Notes under the pieces: model-generated
The model's database searches: none
Told to the model about the DNA's origin: nothing
The model's input: only the letters and a program-made list of their open reading frames with translations
Source of the DNA: Eubacterium sp. AB3007
GTDB lineage: Bacteria > Bacillota > Clostridia > Peptostreptococcales > Anaerovoracaceae
NCBI RefSeq assembly: GCF_000688015.1
Contig: NZ_JIAD01000001.1
Coordinates: forward strand, 1,736,001-1,800,000
Direction: 5' to 3'
Length of the DNA: 64,000 bases
Made by a program: the position numbers and the translations under genes
Shown here: in pieces, positions 44,584 to 53,600 of the stretch
How the letters are laid out: each line of letters starts with the position of its first letter
Numbering within the stretch: the first letter of the stretch is position 1

Positions 44584-46140
44584 ATGCAAACAACAGTACA
44601 AGATATTCTTCGACTTCAAAGCTTGCAAACAGGGCGTCTGATTGCAGGACAACAAGGCTCTTCTTGTCATGTCAGTGGTGCCACAATTTTAGAATTGACA
44701 GAAATGGGGAGCGGCGGAGGAGAAGAACTGCTGGAAGGGTCTCTTAAAAAAAATGAAATTCTTATTACCGCATTATATAACATAAGAAATAATGTGGAAG
44801 ACCAATGCACTGCGATACGGACAATGAATAGACTTAAGGCTTCTGGATTGATAGTATTTTACTATGGATTTGTCGTGAAGGAATTCGATAGTAAGGTAGT
44901 TGAGTTGTGCAACGAACTAGAATTCCCGCTAATTGTTATAGACTATGATGAGCGAGTTAGCGTCGCCTATGCAGATGTGTTGAACGATATCCAGGCGTTG
45001 GTGCGGGGTGAGGGCAATGAGATGCTTCATGCCGCTATTAATTCAATGATACAACTTCAGCAAAATGGAGGTAGCGTAAAAGAGGCGCTGAGTCAAATCG
45101 TAAAAAATCGACATGCGGAGATTGTTGCGGTAGATGTGACTTCGCAGAGATTATTATGCAGCACGTTGTCGGAAAAGGAAGAATTCGAGTTTGAAAATAA
45201 AGAAATGCGAACCCTTCCGCTTAACATGTTGCGTTTTGAATTATTGGCAGGTGAGACACAGTATTATGGTCAACGTTACTATTCTGGTTATTTGGAACTG
45301 TCGTTAGTTTTAATAACATCCAAAGGTGAAAGAAAAGTACCGGTTGAGTTTATGTTTTCTTGTATGAGCTTTTGCATTAACCTCTGGCGATTGAATTTAA
45401 TCTTTACAAAAGGAGACAGTTTAATCAATTCAATTGTGCAGAAGGAGTGGAAGCGAGCGCACAGGGAGTTGATGTTTTATCGGCAAGAGGAGAGCATGCC
45501 GTGGCATTTTATTATGTATGATACGAGTAAATCCTCGTGCGCACTAATTCAAAATGTCAAAGAAACGCTACAAAGAGAAGGTGTACCTTACGTAGAAGGA
45601 AAGAAAGAGAACCTTTCAATCATTATTTATAATCAATACGCTGACGTTAATAGTAACTCAATTGATCCACTTTTTCATCTTGATTTGCCGCTAGAAGATG
45701 GAAAGTTGGTGTATGCATCTAACGTAAGTGATGAGCACGAACTCTTCCAAATGATTTGCGATACTGTAGAAGAGTGGGCCTTTATCTGTGACTTATTCCG
45801 TTCTCGTAGTTTGCTTGGTCGTTTTGAATTGATGGAGGCAGTAGCATGCAAACGAGACTGTGATAAGGAAGAAGCGCATGAGCAAACAAGAAGAATTCTA
45901 AAACCACTAATTGATTATGATAAACAGCGAGATGGACTGTTAATTGAGACACTGTCTACATTTTTAATAGATGCAAATCGTAGCTTTAAAGACGTTGCAG
46001 AATTAACTCATATTCATCCCAATACAGCGCAGTACCGCATTCGAAAGGCAGAAAGCCTGCTGGGAACTGATTTTAACCAAACTGCAGCTGTGCATGTAGT
46101 ATATCATGCTGTGTGCGTTTATCGAATGATGGAAGGATGA
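44584..46140 (+). CDS. PucR-family transcriptional regulator (set B)
   Basis: 518 aa. N-terminal PucR domain (VQDILRLQSLQTGRLIAGQQ, then GLIVFYYGFVVKEF, LEFPLIVIDYDERVSVAYAD) and C-terminal HTH_30 (DVAELTHIHPNTAQYRIRKA, residues about 483-502). Same architecture as the set A regulator but clearly diverged. The ribosome binding site before ATG 44584 is weak (ACAAGACATAG). It lies directly upstream of the set B permease and DUF917 genes, but IS3 copy 2 now separates it from them. Confidence 0.85.
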   Translation: MQTTVQDILRLQSLQTGRLIAGQQGSSCHVSGATILELTEMGSGGGEELLEGSLKKNEILITALYNIRNNVEDQCTAIRTMNRLKASGLIVFYYGFVVKEFDSKVVELCNELEFPLIVIDYDERVSVAYADVLNDIQALVRGEGNEMLHAAINSMIQLQQNGGSVKEALSQIVKNRHAEIVAVDVTSQRLLCSTLSEKEEFEFENKEMRTLPLNMLRFELLAGETQYYGQRYYSGYLELSLVLITSKGERKVPVEFMFSCMSFCINLWRLNLIFTKGDSLINSIVQKEWKRAHRELMFYRQEESMPWHFIMYDTSKSSCALIQNVKETLQREGVPYVEGKKENLSIIIYNQYADVNSNSIDPLFHLDLPLEDGKLVYASNVSDEHELFQMICDTVEEWAFICDLFRSRSLLGRFELMEAVACKRDCDKEEAHEQTRRILKPLIDYDKQRDGLLIETLSTFLIDANRSFKDVAELTHIHPNTAQYRIRKAESLLGTDFNQTAAVHVVYHAVCVYRMMEG

Positions 46141-46220
46141 ACCCCTAAGAAGGTGGCAATGTTCTGAGGTGACCCCCAAAAGTTAGACTTTTGCTCCAGT
46201 GAGAAATCGCTGGAGTTTTT

Positions 46221-47021
46221 CTATGCAGCTAATATCTCTTCCCGGTACTCAACTGGACTCCGGTATCCAAGAGATGCTTTGCTGCGCTTTTGGTTGTAGT
46301 AACGTATGTATTTGTCTATCGCATCTTTGAGTTCATCGAAGCTTCTGTATACCTGACCATAGTACATCTCCTGCTTCATGATCCCAAAGAAGTTTTCCAT
46401 GGGTGAGTTGTCGTAGCAGTTGCCTTTGCGAGACATGCTTTGAAAGATCCTGTTCTTCTTCAGTTCATAGCGATAAGCATTCATCTGGTATGCCCAGCCA
46501 CGGTCAGAGTGAAATGTGCGTCTGAACTTGCAATCGCTTGTTACATCGATTGCCTCATTCAAGGCCGTCATTATGCTCTGCGCAGATGGACGATCTGAAA
46601 TGCCATAACTCAGGATCTCCAGATTCCACATATCCATGAATGGATCAAGATAAAACTTCTTGATGGATACTCTGCCTTTGTCATCCGGCTCATAGTACTT
46701 GAACTCTGTCGTATCCGTAGTGATCTTCTGATGAGGAATGTTAGTGTTGAATCTTCTGTTCACTCTGTTTGGAGCGATTCTTCCTACGACACCCTTGTAT
46801 GTACTGAACCTGCGGCTCTTCCTGGTGAATGAGGTGACCTGCATGCCATACTTCTGGACTATGCGATGGACGCGCTTCTTGTTTACCTTGATGCCTTGCT
46901 TCCGAAGCTCTCCATAGATTCGACGATAGCCATAGTTCTTATGCTTTTCTCTGATATCTCTCATGATCTGAAGAAGCTCAGCATCCGGATCCTCGCGATC
47001 AAATCGCTTCTGCCAGTACAT
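46221..47021 (-). CDS. IS3-family transposase OrfB, copy 2
   Basis: 266 aa, identical in sequence to the product of 36416-37216: DDE core with TTDTTEFKYY, FHSDRGWAYQ and PMENFFGIMKQEM. Frame open upstream of the Met and overlapping OrfA in the -1 register, consistent with frameshift production of the full transposase. Confidence 0.92.
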   Translation of the reverse strand: MYWQKRFDREDPDAELLQIMRDIREKHKNYGYRRIYGELRKQGIKVNKKRVHRIVQKYGMQVTSFTRKSRRFSTYKGVVGRIAPNRVNRRFNTNIPHQKITTDTTEFKYYEPDDKGRVSIKKFYLDPFMDMWNLEILSYGISDRPSAQSIMTALNEAIDVTSDCKFRRTFHSDRGWAYQMNAYRYELKKNRIFQSMSRKGNCYDNSPMENFFGIMKQEMYYGQVYRSFDELKDAIDKYIRYYNQKRSKASLGYRSPVEYREEILAA

Positions 47022-47062
47022 ATACGTGGCTTTTGGAAGTCCTGCTGCTGCGAGAATGTCCT

Positions 47063-47629
47063 TTAATTTGAATTCTCCTCGGAGGCTGTGGACGATTCTC
47101 GCAGTTCGTTCAGAAGACCTTCCTCCTCTAAACGCAGCCTCCTCGCTTCTTTTAAAAATGCATTCTCGATCCGAAGTCTAAGGTTCTCCTCCTGCAATTG
47201 CCTAAGAAGTTCCTTCTGCTCTTCCGAATCACCATCTTCGATCTCACGGATGACTTTCTCTTTATCCATCGTTCGTTTTCGACCTTTCTTTTTGGGTCTC
47301 AGGGCATCAGGACCAGCTGCACGATACGCCTTAACCCATTGGGCTATTCGACCGGGATCCATCATCTCGACCTGAAGTGCAAGGTCCTTGTATGAGAGTT
47401 CACTTGATAGATACAATTCTACAACATGAAGCTTGAATTCAAAAGAATAAACTTGATTCTGTCTGCTTCTTCTAAGACCGTCATCCCCAAAATGACGATA
47501 GTTTGAAACCCATCTCTGGATAAGTGATCGTGTGAGACTGTATTTTTGGCTAAGATAATTACAGCCTCCTTGTCCACTTAGGTATTCATCCACAACTATG
47601 CGTTTAAACTCATAACTATACTTTGCCAT
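47063..47629 (-). CDS. IS3-family OrfA, copy 2
   Basis: 188 aa, identical to the product of 37258-37824: two helix-turn-helix units and a C-terminal coiled-coil helix (EEQKELLRQLQEENLRLRIE). Confidence 0.9.
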   Translation of the reverse strand: MAKYSYEFKRIVVDEYLSGQGGCNYLSQKYSLTRSLIQRWVSNYRHFGDDGLRRSRQNQVYSFEFKLHVVELYLSSELSYKDLALQVEMMDPGRIAQWVKAYRAAGPDALRPKKKGRKRTMDKEKVIREIEDGDSEEQKELLRQLQEENLRLRIENAFLKEARRLRLEEEGLLNELRESSTASEENSN

Positions 47630-47727
47630 AACAAAACTGACCTCCTCCAGTTAGATTCTTGGTCTAACTTTTGGGGGTCAGTTCATTCTGAAAACGAAAG
47701 AGGCTTGCTTTTTTTGTTTTTGGAACA

Positions 47728-47756
47728 TTGCCTGTTTTTTTGACAATTGTTATAAT
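47728..47756 (+). promoter_or_regulatory. promoter of the set B permease
   Basis: TTGCCT (47728-47733), 17-bp spacer, TATAAT (47751-47756), in the 164-bp gap between IS copy 2 and the permease. It would keep the pair expressed despite the IS insertion. Confidence 0.6.
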
Positions 47757-47849
47757 TCCTACAACGGCTTAAGGGTGAATAAACAGTAGGCATTATTGGA
47801 CATAATCTTTTATTAGCCCTAAATCGATTATATGTGAGGAGGCGGAATT

Positions 47850-49184
47850 ATGAGTAGCACAGAAAATGGAGAAGTGTATGTTAATGATTATGCGACCATA
47901 CCAGTGCCGATGGATAAAAGACGGTCTTCGTTCTTACTAGCGATGGTTCTTGTGGGAAGCATTATTTGTCTTAGTTCCATGTACGTGGGAGCAAGTTTCG
48001 TAGGAGCACTCACATTGACACAGGTTGTGATTGCTTGTTTGATTGGAAACGCAATACTGTCAGTCTTAGGCGGATTATTGAGTTACATCGGTACGAAGAC
48101 AGGCGTGGGTGTTGCCATGCTTATGCGTCAGTCTTTTGGGGTTGTAGGGAATTACATTCTTGCAATTCTTACTGCCGTGGTAGAACTTGGATGGTTTGGC
48201 TATCAGTGTGGATTTTTTGGACAGACGATACATGTTATGTTCCCCAATGCCGGAGTAATTACGGATCCTGTAGTTGCTGGAGTCTGGGGTGGTTTCTTGA
48301 TGATGACCACAGCATTCATTGGCTATAAAGGCCTGGAAATGCTCAGCAATATTGCATCCCCATTGATTTTATTGATGTGTATTGTCGGATGTGGCATTGC
48401 AGCTGTAAAGGTCGGTGGAATGGATGCGTTTAACCAAATAGCATTGGAAACAAACGGAACCATGTCCTTAGCTGTAGGAATTGTTTCTGTTATTGGTGCT
48501 TACGCAATGGGTGCAGTATTACAGCCGGATCTTACACGTTATGGAAAAAAGGGCAGCCATAGTGTTATAGGGGCTGTCTTCGGATTCATGATTGCAAACA
48601 CCTTTGTCATTGTTGCGGGCTACTTTATGTGCACAAGTGTAGGAACTAGTGACGTAGCGACCGGGTTGTTGGGTACTCTTGGAACATGGTCATTGTTGAT
48701 TCTAATTCTTGCTCAGTGGACCACCAACGATAACAATTTGTACTACTCTTCTCTGGCTGCAGTTGTTGCAATGCCTAAGTGGAAGAAAAAATATGTCGTA
48801 ATTGTATTCGGCATTATCGCAACCTTTGCAGGAGCGATGGGTATCGTAAATTACTTTACTTCTTGGCTGGGCCTTCTGGGAACTGCTATTCCACCAGTTG
48901 CAGGAATCTTAATTGTTGATTACTTCTTTGTAAAGAAGAAGGATTATCACTTTGGTGCCGGCGTAAAACATTATTTTTGTTCTACTCCAGCATTGATTAG
49001 TTGGATCGCTGGGTGCACTGTAGGATTTACAGTTACCTGGGGTATTGCAGCAATCAACAGCATGGTTGTGGCAGCAGTTGTTCACATTGTGTTGTCCGCT
49101 TGCCTTAAGAATGATTCCGGAAAAATGTATTTTGGAGGGCTTTTTGAGGAAAGTGAACGAGGTGAACTGAAGAAAGTTGAGTAG
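47850..49184 (+). CDS. NCS1-type nucleobase/hydantoin permease (CodB-like, set B)
   Basis: 444 aa; GTGAGGAGGCGGAATT precedes the ATG. About twelve helices, with GGLLSYIGTKTGVGVAMLMRQ, GWFGYQCGFFGQTIHVMFP, GAYAMGAVLQPDLTRYGKKG and WTTNDNNLYYSSLAAV, matching CodB-type cytosine permeases. Only loosely similar to the set A permease, so the two sets are not a recent duplication. Followed at 56 bp by a DUF917 gene. Confidence 0.85.
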   Translation: MSSTENGEVYVNDYATIPVPMDKRRSSFLLAMVLVGSIICLSSMYVGASFVGALTLTQVVIACLIGNAILSVLGGLLSYIGTKTGVGVAMLMRQSFGVVGNYILAILTAVVELGWFGYQCGFFGQTIHVMFPNAGVITDPVVAGVWGGFLMMTTAFIGYKGLEMLSNIASPLILLMCIVGCGIAAVKVGGMDAFNQIALETNGTMSLAVGIVSVIGAYAMGAVLQPDLTRYGKKGSHSVIGAVFGFMIANTFVIVAGYFMCTSVGTSDVATGLLGTLGTWSLLILILAQWTTNDNNLYYSSLAAVVAMPKWKKKYVVIVFGIIATFAGAMGIVNYFTSWLGLLGTAIPPVAGILIVDYFFVKKKDYHFGAGVKHYFCSTPALISWIAGCTVGFTVTWGIAAINSMVVAAVVHIVLSACLKNDSGKMYFGGLFEESERGELKKVE

Positions 49185-49240
49185 GAAAGGTAGCGAAAAG
49201 AATCTCAAAATGAGATATTACTAGGAAAGGAGAACTTATT

Positions 49241-50371
49241 ATGGCTACAATGTATTTGGAAAATCGTCAGATGGCAGAGGACTTCGTTCGTGGATGCACT
49301 TTCATGGGAACAGGAGGAGGCGGTTTGCCGGCTAATGGGCTGGACTCACTGATGAGCGAGATTGAAAAAGGAACTAAGGTAGGATGGATAGATGCAGATG
49401 ATATCCCTGATGAAGCAACTACCGCTTGCCCCTTCTTGATGGGCTCTATTGCACCCCATACCCCGGAGATTGAAGCGGAGATGACAGATTTCGGTTACGT
49501 GAATCCTAATTATTCTGAGAAAGAAATGCTTGCTAAAGCCATTGAATACCTTGGAAAATTCTGTGGAACAAAGATTGATGCCGTTGTTCCAATTGAACTC
49601 GGTGGGGCCAATACTCCCGGCGGTGTTACAGCAGGCATTGTTAGCGGAGCAGTATGCGTAGACGGTGATTATACAGGCCGCGCTATTCCTGAAATTCAGC
49701 AAACAACACCTTACCTTCATGGAAAGACTCTTTGGCCAGTTGCTTCCGTAGATGCATACAATGACATTTCCTATATTGAGAAAGCGAAGAACTACCGAAT
49801 TGTAGAACGTTTGGGAAAGAAAATTGCTGAGAGCGCCTACGGCTTGGTGGGACAGGCGGGATTTATCATGAGCGGCAAGGAAATGAGGGAATGTATCAAT
49901 AAGGGAACCTTGAGCACTTGCTACAATATTGGAAAGATGATTCGAGAAGCAAGAGAGGGAGGGCAAGACCCTGTCAAATCTGTTCTTAAGGAGTTGGATG
50001 GTTATTTGCTAGCCGCCGGTACCGTTAGTAACAAGGAGACATGGGATGATGGCTACTATTATGGATATCATACCATTGAGGGAACTGGTGTTGACGCAGG
50101 TAATACCTTTAAGATTTTCTTTAAGAACGAGAATCATGTAATGTGGAAGAATGAGAAACCTTATGTCTCTAGCCCCGACATCATTACTGTGGTGGACGCA
50201 AAAACCGGGGAACCTTATGCAAATCCGATTCTGAAAGTAGGAGATGAGGTTTGTGTAATAGGCTTAAAGGCAAACCCGGTATTCCGCTCGGAAAAAGGAG
50301 TCGCTATTCTTGGGCCAAGATACTTTAAATTTGATTTCGATTACGTTCCGATTGAGGAAACTGTAAAGTAG
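49241..50371 (+). CDS. DUF917 family protein (set B)
   Basis: 376 aa; AGGAAAGGAGAAC precedes the ATG. Shares with the set A protein the N-terminal GTGGGGLPANGLDSLM, PIELGGANTPGGVTAGIV, DGDYTGRAIPEIQQTTPY and the C-terminal NPILKVGDEVCVIGLKANPVF. Full length. Forms a two-gene operon with the set B permease; likely processes the imported compound. Confidence 0.85.
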   Translation: MATMYLENRQMAEDFVRGCTFMGTGGGGLPANGLDSLMSEIEKGTKVGWIDADDIPDEATTACPFLMGSIAPHTPEIEAEMTDFGYVNPNYSEKEMLAKAIEYLGKFCGTKIDAVVPIELGGANTPGGVTAGIVSGAVCVDGDYTGRAIPEIQQTTPYLHGKTLWPVASVDAYNDISYIEKAKNYRIVERLGKKIAESAYGLVGQAGFIMSGKEMRECINKGTLSTCYNIGKMIREAREGGQDPVKSVLKELDGYLLAAGTVSNKETWDDGYYYGYHTIEGTGVDAGNTFKIFFKNENHVMWKNEKPYVSSPDIITVVDAKTGEPYANPILKVGDEVCVIGLKANPVFRSEKGVAILGPRYFKFDFDYVPIEETVK

Positions 50372-50389
50372 TGAGTGTGCATTGATTTC

Positions 50390-50427
50390 AGAGGGATCTC
50401 CGGTGATATTGCCGGGTTCCTCTTTTA
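50390..50427 (+). terminator. probable terminator of the set B operon
   Basis: GAGG...CCGG (50391-50404) pairs imperfectly with CCGG...CCTC (50412-50422), then TTTTATAT. Confidence 0.5.
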
Positions 50428-50664
50428 TATCTGGGGGGATATAAGGAGAATTGTATGGGTATTTTATCAAGACTGCGCAAATATTGATAATTCAGGAGCA
50501 TGAAATTCTTTCTGTAATTTGGGGCCTTTCATGAGATGAGATATATCTGAATGGGAAAAACTTCCCTTCAGCACCTGTCTACTGTTTATCAGAAATCGGC
50601 TGGCATGTCAAGGACACCCGGCAATTCCGGGCGTTTCTGGTTTCGACACATCAGCTGATTTTTT
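50428..50664. other. intergenic region, probable IS256-type 3' flank
   Basis: No gene with a ribosome binding site. The stretch next to 50664 contains GACACCCGG-CAATT-CCGGGCG (about 50611-50632), a short hairpin that may belong to the end of the IS256-type remnant whose coding tail ends at 50665. Confidence 0.35.
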
Positions 50665-50752
50665 CTATTCTGGGATCCTGTCCGGGTACATGATCGCCAG
50701 TTCTCCCAGGATCTGACCCCAGTTCCGGATCGGCATCGTCCATTTCGTTCCA
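50665..50752 (-). mobile_element. IS256-family transposase C-terminal remnant
   Basis: KWTMPIRNWGQILGELAIMY followed by PDRIPE resembles the conserved C-terminus of IS256/mutator transposases (KWTMPIxNWxxxLxQLxIxF). It is fused in frame to the zinc-ribbon protein. No other part of the transposase is present. Confidence 0.55.
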
Positions 50753-52929
50753 GCCAACAGTGAAGAAGCAACCGGACTCCACTTTTTTCCGCACTGCTTA
50801 CATTGAACGTCGACCCGTTCACCAGCTTTCGTGTATTTACCAAGTACAATAATGTCTGGGTTAATGACGCTCATCTCTTTAACGAATTGCTCCGGAGTCC
50901 TTCGTTGCCTTTCAGCTTGTTTTTTATACTTACACTTTCTGCAACCTCGTCCTGTAAGCAGATCCATCGCCCTTGGAGACCACTCATAGCCACATACTGT
51001 ACAGCGAACATCCACTTTATTATTTACTCCATTGAAAGGTCCTATAACTTCGATTGAGGAGGAAATCTCAGATAAGCGTTTGATAAAAGATTCTCTGCTC
51101 ATTTTGAGCTTTTGATTAACATTCTTTCTGCTACATTCGGGACAATGTGAAGCGCTCCTGATTAGGTTATTGACAATTGGTGACCAAGTGTTTCCACATT
51201 TCTTACATTTTACTTTTATCGGTTTGCCCATACCCTGATATTTGCCTATTACCTCAATGTCGGGATTGACCTCCATAATATCTGCAAGTGCCTTTTGTTC
51301 CATGGCTTTTTTACTGCACACAACACATCCATACCCATGAAGAAGTGTGCTTGCATATGGCCTCCACTGATGACCACACTTTTTACACCTTGCGAGAATC
51401 CTTCTGTTACTCGCAACATATGGTTCGAGTAGTTCAATATTTGGATTGACCTCTCTTAATTCCTGTAAGTAAGATTCCTCTGTTTTGGTTTGGGCTTTAT
51501 GATAACATTCTGGGCAACCATATCCTGCTAACAAACCATGTGCTGTTGGGCTCCACTTATGTCCACAAAGCTTACATTTACAAGAAATCCTACTGGAATT
51601 ACTTTTATATTCTCCCACGATTTCTATATTAGGTTGAATCAATGCCATTTTTTCTTTGAATTGATCAGTGGTCATCCTCCGCGAAAGAACGTATGCCTTA
51701 TCGGATATTGCAGAGTACCTTTCGGTGTCAATTGTTTGACTAATATTCGTCATTTGGAAAAGCCGATTTACAACAGCTATGGAATCATTGATATCCAAAG
51801 CAATATTATGAGGATATGATAATACATCTTCGCCTGTTATAATATCTTCGCCGCAAGCGTCATATATTCGTATTAATCTAATCCCTTTTTCCTCACACAA
51901 TTTGACTTTTTTCAAGTCGTTAGCAAGTCTTCTTTTGTGGTAAAACCATGCGCCATACTCAAAGGCCAAATTCATATCTGGAACAAATACATCCAATTCG
52001 GATCCGATAGTCTTCCTATCTCTGGAAACTACTCTGTCTTCCCCAAGGACTTCTCTAAATGACAACAGTAGGAATTGTTCGAAAAAAGATGTTGCAGTAT
52101 GGCTACAACTCGGGCATCCATTTCCTCTAAGCAATGCGCCTGGTGTTACTGACCACTCATATCCACACCTTGAACATCTGCATCTTATGTGCTGGTCTTG
52201 TCTTGTATAACTTTCAAGAGGTATAACATATGGATTTATCTCGGATAATCGTTGTAGAAATACTTCATTGCTGATAGCATGACTACGATCGGCACATTTA
52301 GGGCATGGATGCTTATTATCCAATAGATCGCGTGGACGAGATTCCCATTCATAACCGCAAACGGAACACTTGCAACGAAGCTTAACCCGAACACCCTTGT
52401 ATTCGCTTAAGAGAATTGGAGGATGATCCTTTTTATTCAACTCCTCATAGAAATTGTTGGAGTTGATTTGACTCATTGATAGGACTCTACCATCATCCAT
52501 CTGCTCAGTAACAATTGATGATCTCAACTTGTGAGTGCAGGCTCGACAATAAGGGGTTTTTGAGGGCTTTAATAGATTGCCGGGAAATGAATATTGTTTC
52601 TGACCGCAATTACTACATATCCATTCAATTTTATGATTGTTCCCCTTAAAAGTCCCGGTGACTATAAGATCAGGATGAATCTCCTTTAGTTCCCTTAGAA
52701 ATTGTTCATTCCCTTTTTTACGACTCTCAGCTTGCTGAAGCAGAAAGCATTTTCTGCATAATCCAGTTGCTTCGGGTTTTAGAAGATTTGAGGGCAGAGA
52801 GAACTGACTTTCCCCACAGCTTGAGCAAAGCCATTCGATTTTATTAGCGGAACCTGCATATGTCCCAACAATCTTTATGTTTGGATGCTTTTCCTGCATC
52901 TCTTTGATAAACTCTTCGTGTGTTTTCAT
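50665..52929 (-). CDS. multi-zinc-ribbon protein with internal nuclease-like domain, 3' end replaced
   Basis: 754 aa. Nine modules of about 60-70 residues, each with a CxxC ... CxxC zinc ribbon (for example CSSCGE...CRKC, CKLCGHKWSP...CPEC, CKKCGNTWSP...CPEC), preceded by E(V/I)NPxIxxxGxY-type strands. Four modules come first, then residues about 280-365 hold TIGSELDVFVPDMNLAFEYG AWFYHKRR and IRLIRIYDACGEDI, a Vsr/PD-(D/E)xK-like pattern, then five more. The last module breaks off after SPVASSLLAGTK, and the final 28 residues are an IS256-type transposase tail. Probably a DNA-acting protein, perhaps a mobile or defence nuclease; function unknown. Truncated by the fusion. Confidence 0.65.
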   Translation of the reverse strand: MKTHEEFIKEMQEKHPNIKIVGTYAGSANKIEWLCSSCGESQFSLPSNLLKPEATGLCRKCFLLQQAESRKKGNEQFLRELKEIHPDLIVTGTFKGNNHKIEWICSNCGQKQYSFPGNLLKPSKTPYCRACTHKLRSSIVTEQMDDGRVLSMSQINSNNFYEELNKKDHPPILLSEYKGVRVKLRCKCSVCGYEWESRPRDLLDNKHPCPKCADRSHAISNEVFLQRLSEINPYVIPLESYTRQDQHIRCRCSRCGYEWSVTPGALLRGNGCPSCSHTATSFFEQFLLLSFREVLGEDRVVSRDRKTIGSELDVFVPDMNLAFEYGAWFYHKRRLANDLKKVKLCEEKGIRLIRIYDACGEDIITGEDVLSYPHNIALDINDSIAVVNRLFQMTNISQTIDTERYSAISDKAYVLSRRMTTDQFKEKMALIQPNIEIVGEYKSNSSRISCKCKLCGHKWSPTAHGLLAGYGCPECYHKAQTKTEESYLQELREVNPNIELLEPYVASNRRILARCKKCGHQWRPYASTLLHGYGCVVCSKKAMEQKALADIMEVNPDIEVIGKYQGMGKPIKVKCKKCGNTWSPIVNNLIRSASHCPECSRKNVNQKLKMSRESFIKRLSEISSSIEVIGPFNGVNNKVDVRCTVCGYEWSPRAMDLLTGRGCRKCKYKKQAERQRRTPEQFVKEMSVINPDIIVLGKYTKAGERVDVQCKQCGKKWSPVASSLLAGTKWTMPIRNWGQILGELAIMYPDRIPE

Positions 52930-53162
52930 TCTTATTATGTTTCTTTGCCATTATAGTAGAACTATTTTTTTATAGGGAATACTGTTTATCGTTGTTTAAT
53001 AATTCCCCAATTCGAGTATAAGATCTGTCAGGACATTGTGTCAATTATATTAACCCTTTGCTTGATTAGCACAATTGTTCTGAAAAGCAGATTCCATAAA
53101 AGGGGTGTTACGAAAATTTGACGATTACTGGATTTTGTTGAAACTATATGCATTAGCCAAAG
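52930..53162. other. intergenic, AT-rich
   Basis: Contains the second copy of the 27-bp repeat (53104-53130). No gene recognised. Confidence 0.4.
53104..53130 (+). repeat. 27-bp dispersed repeat, copy 2
   Basis: Identical to 36312-36338 over 27 bp, begins GGTGTTACGAAAATTTGACG; flanks differ. Confidence 0.7.
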
Positions 53163-53194
53163 AAGCCCAGAACTTCAAAGTTTCTGGGCTTTTG
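53163..53194 (+). terminator. intrinsic terminator
   Basis: AAGCCCAGAA (53163-53172) pairs with TTCTGGGCTT (53182-53191), then TTGCTTTT. No gene in front of it on this strand; possibly left over from a rearrangement. Confidence 0.6.
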
Positions 53195-53274
53195 CTTTTG
53201 CTACATTTGTTTCATTTATCACTTTTTTATCACTATAGGATTTACATAGGACGATTTGGGCTCTTTACCTAACC

Positions 53275-53303
53275 AAAAAACGGAAGTATTACTCCCGTTT
53301 TTT
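53275..53303. terminator. bidirectional terminator
   Basis: A6-CGGAAGT (53275-53287) with ACTCCCG-T6 (53291-53303), one mismatch. Lies just after the minus-strand gene fragment that ends at 53313. Confidence 0.65.
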
Positions 53304-53312
53304 GCTCTGATT

Positions 53313-53600
53313 CTATTCTATCTCAGTGATTATAAACCTTCCTGATCTTAGTCCAATCTCTTTGCCAACAGTTAATCTTGATAAATTGTTCGGGCTCGTA
53401 GCAAACTCTGTTTTTCCAATATAAGCTTTCCCATTTTTTATCTGTAATTTCATGACATGATTTGAATCATCGACTGAACGAATAGTCACTTTGCTCCCAT
53501 TTGATATATGTTTGAGTGTTACCGCTCTGTCAATTGACTTTGCGCATATGTCGTCCAATAAATCCTGCGGTAATGTATTATGTTGTCGATTGAGTTTCTG
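53313..53600 (-). pseudogene. 3' fragment of an unidentified gene
   Basis: The last about 95 codons of a longer minus-strand frame look coding (LPQDLLDDICAKSIDRAVTL, SRLTVGKEIGLRSGRFIITE, with balanced composition). Upstream of about 53600 the frame becomes a hydrophobic low-complexity antisense shadow of the + strand ORF. I therefore call only the C-terminal part. No family recognised; 53600 is an estimate. Confidence 0.35.

Larger units (their letters stand above)
46165..47685 (-). mobile_element. IS3-family insertion sequence, copy 2
   Basis: 1,521 bp, by eye identical to 36360-37880 and in the same orientation. Flanked by a 3-bp direct repeat TTC (46162-46164 and 47686-47688), as expected for a clean IS3-family insertion. 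Inserted between the set B regulator and permease. Confidence 0.93.
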
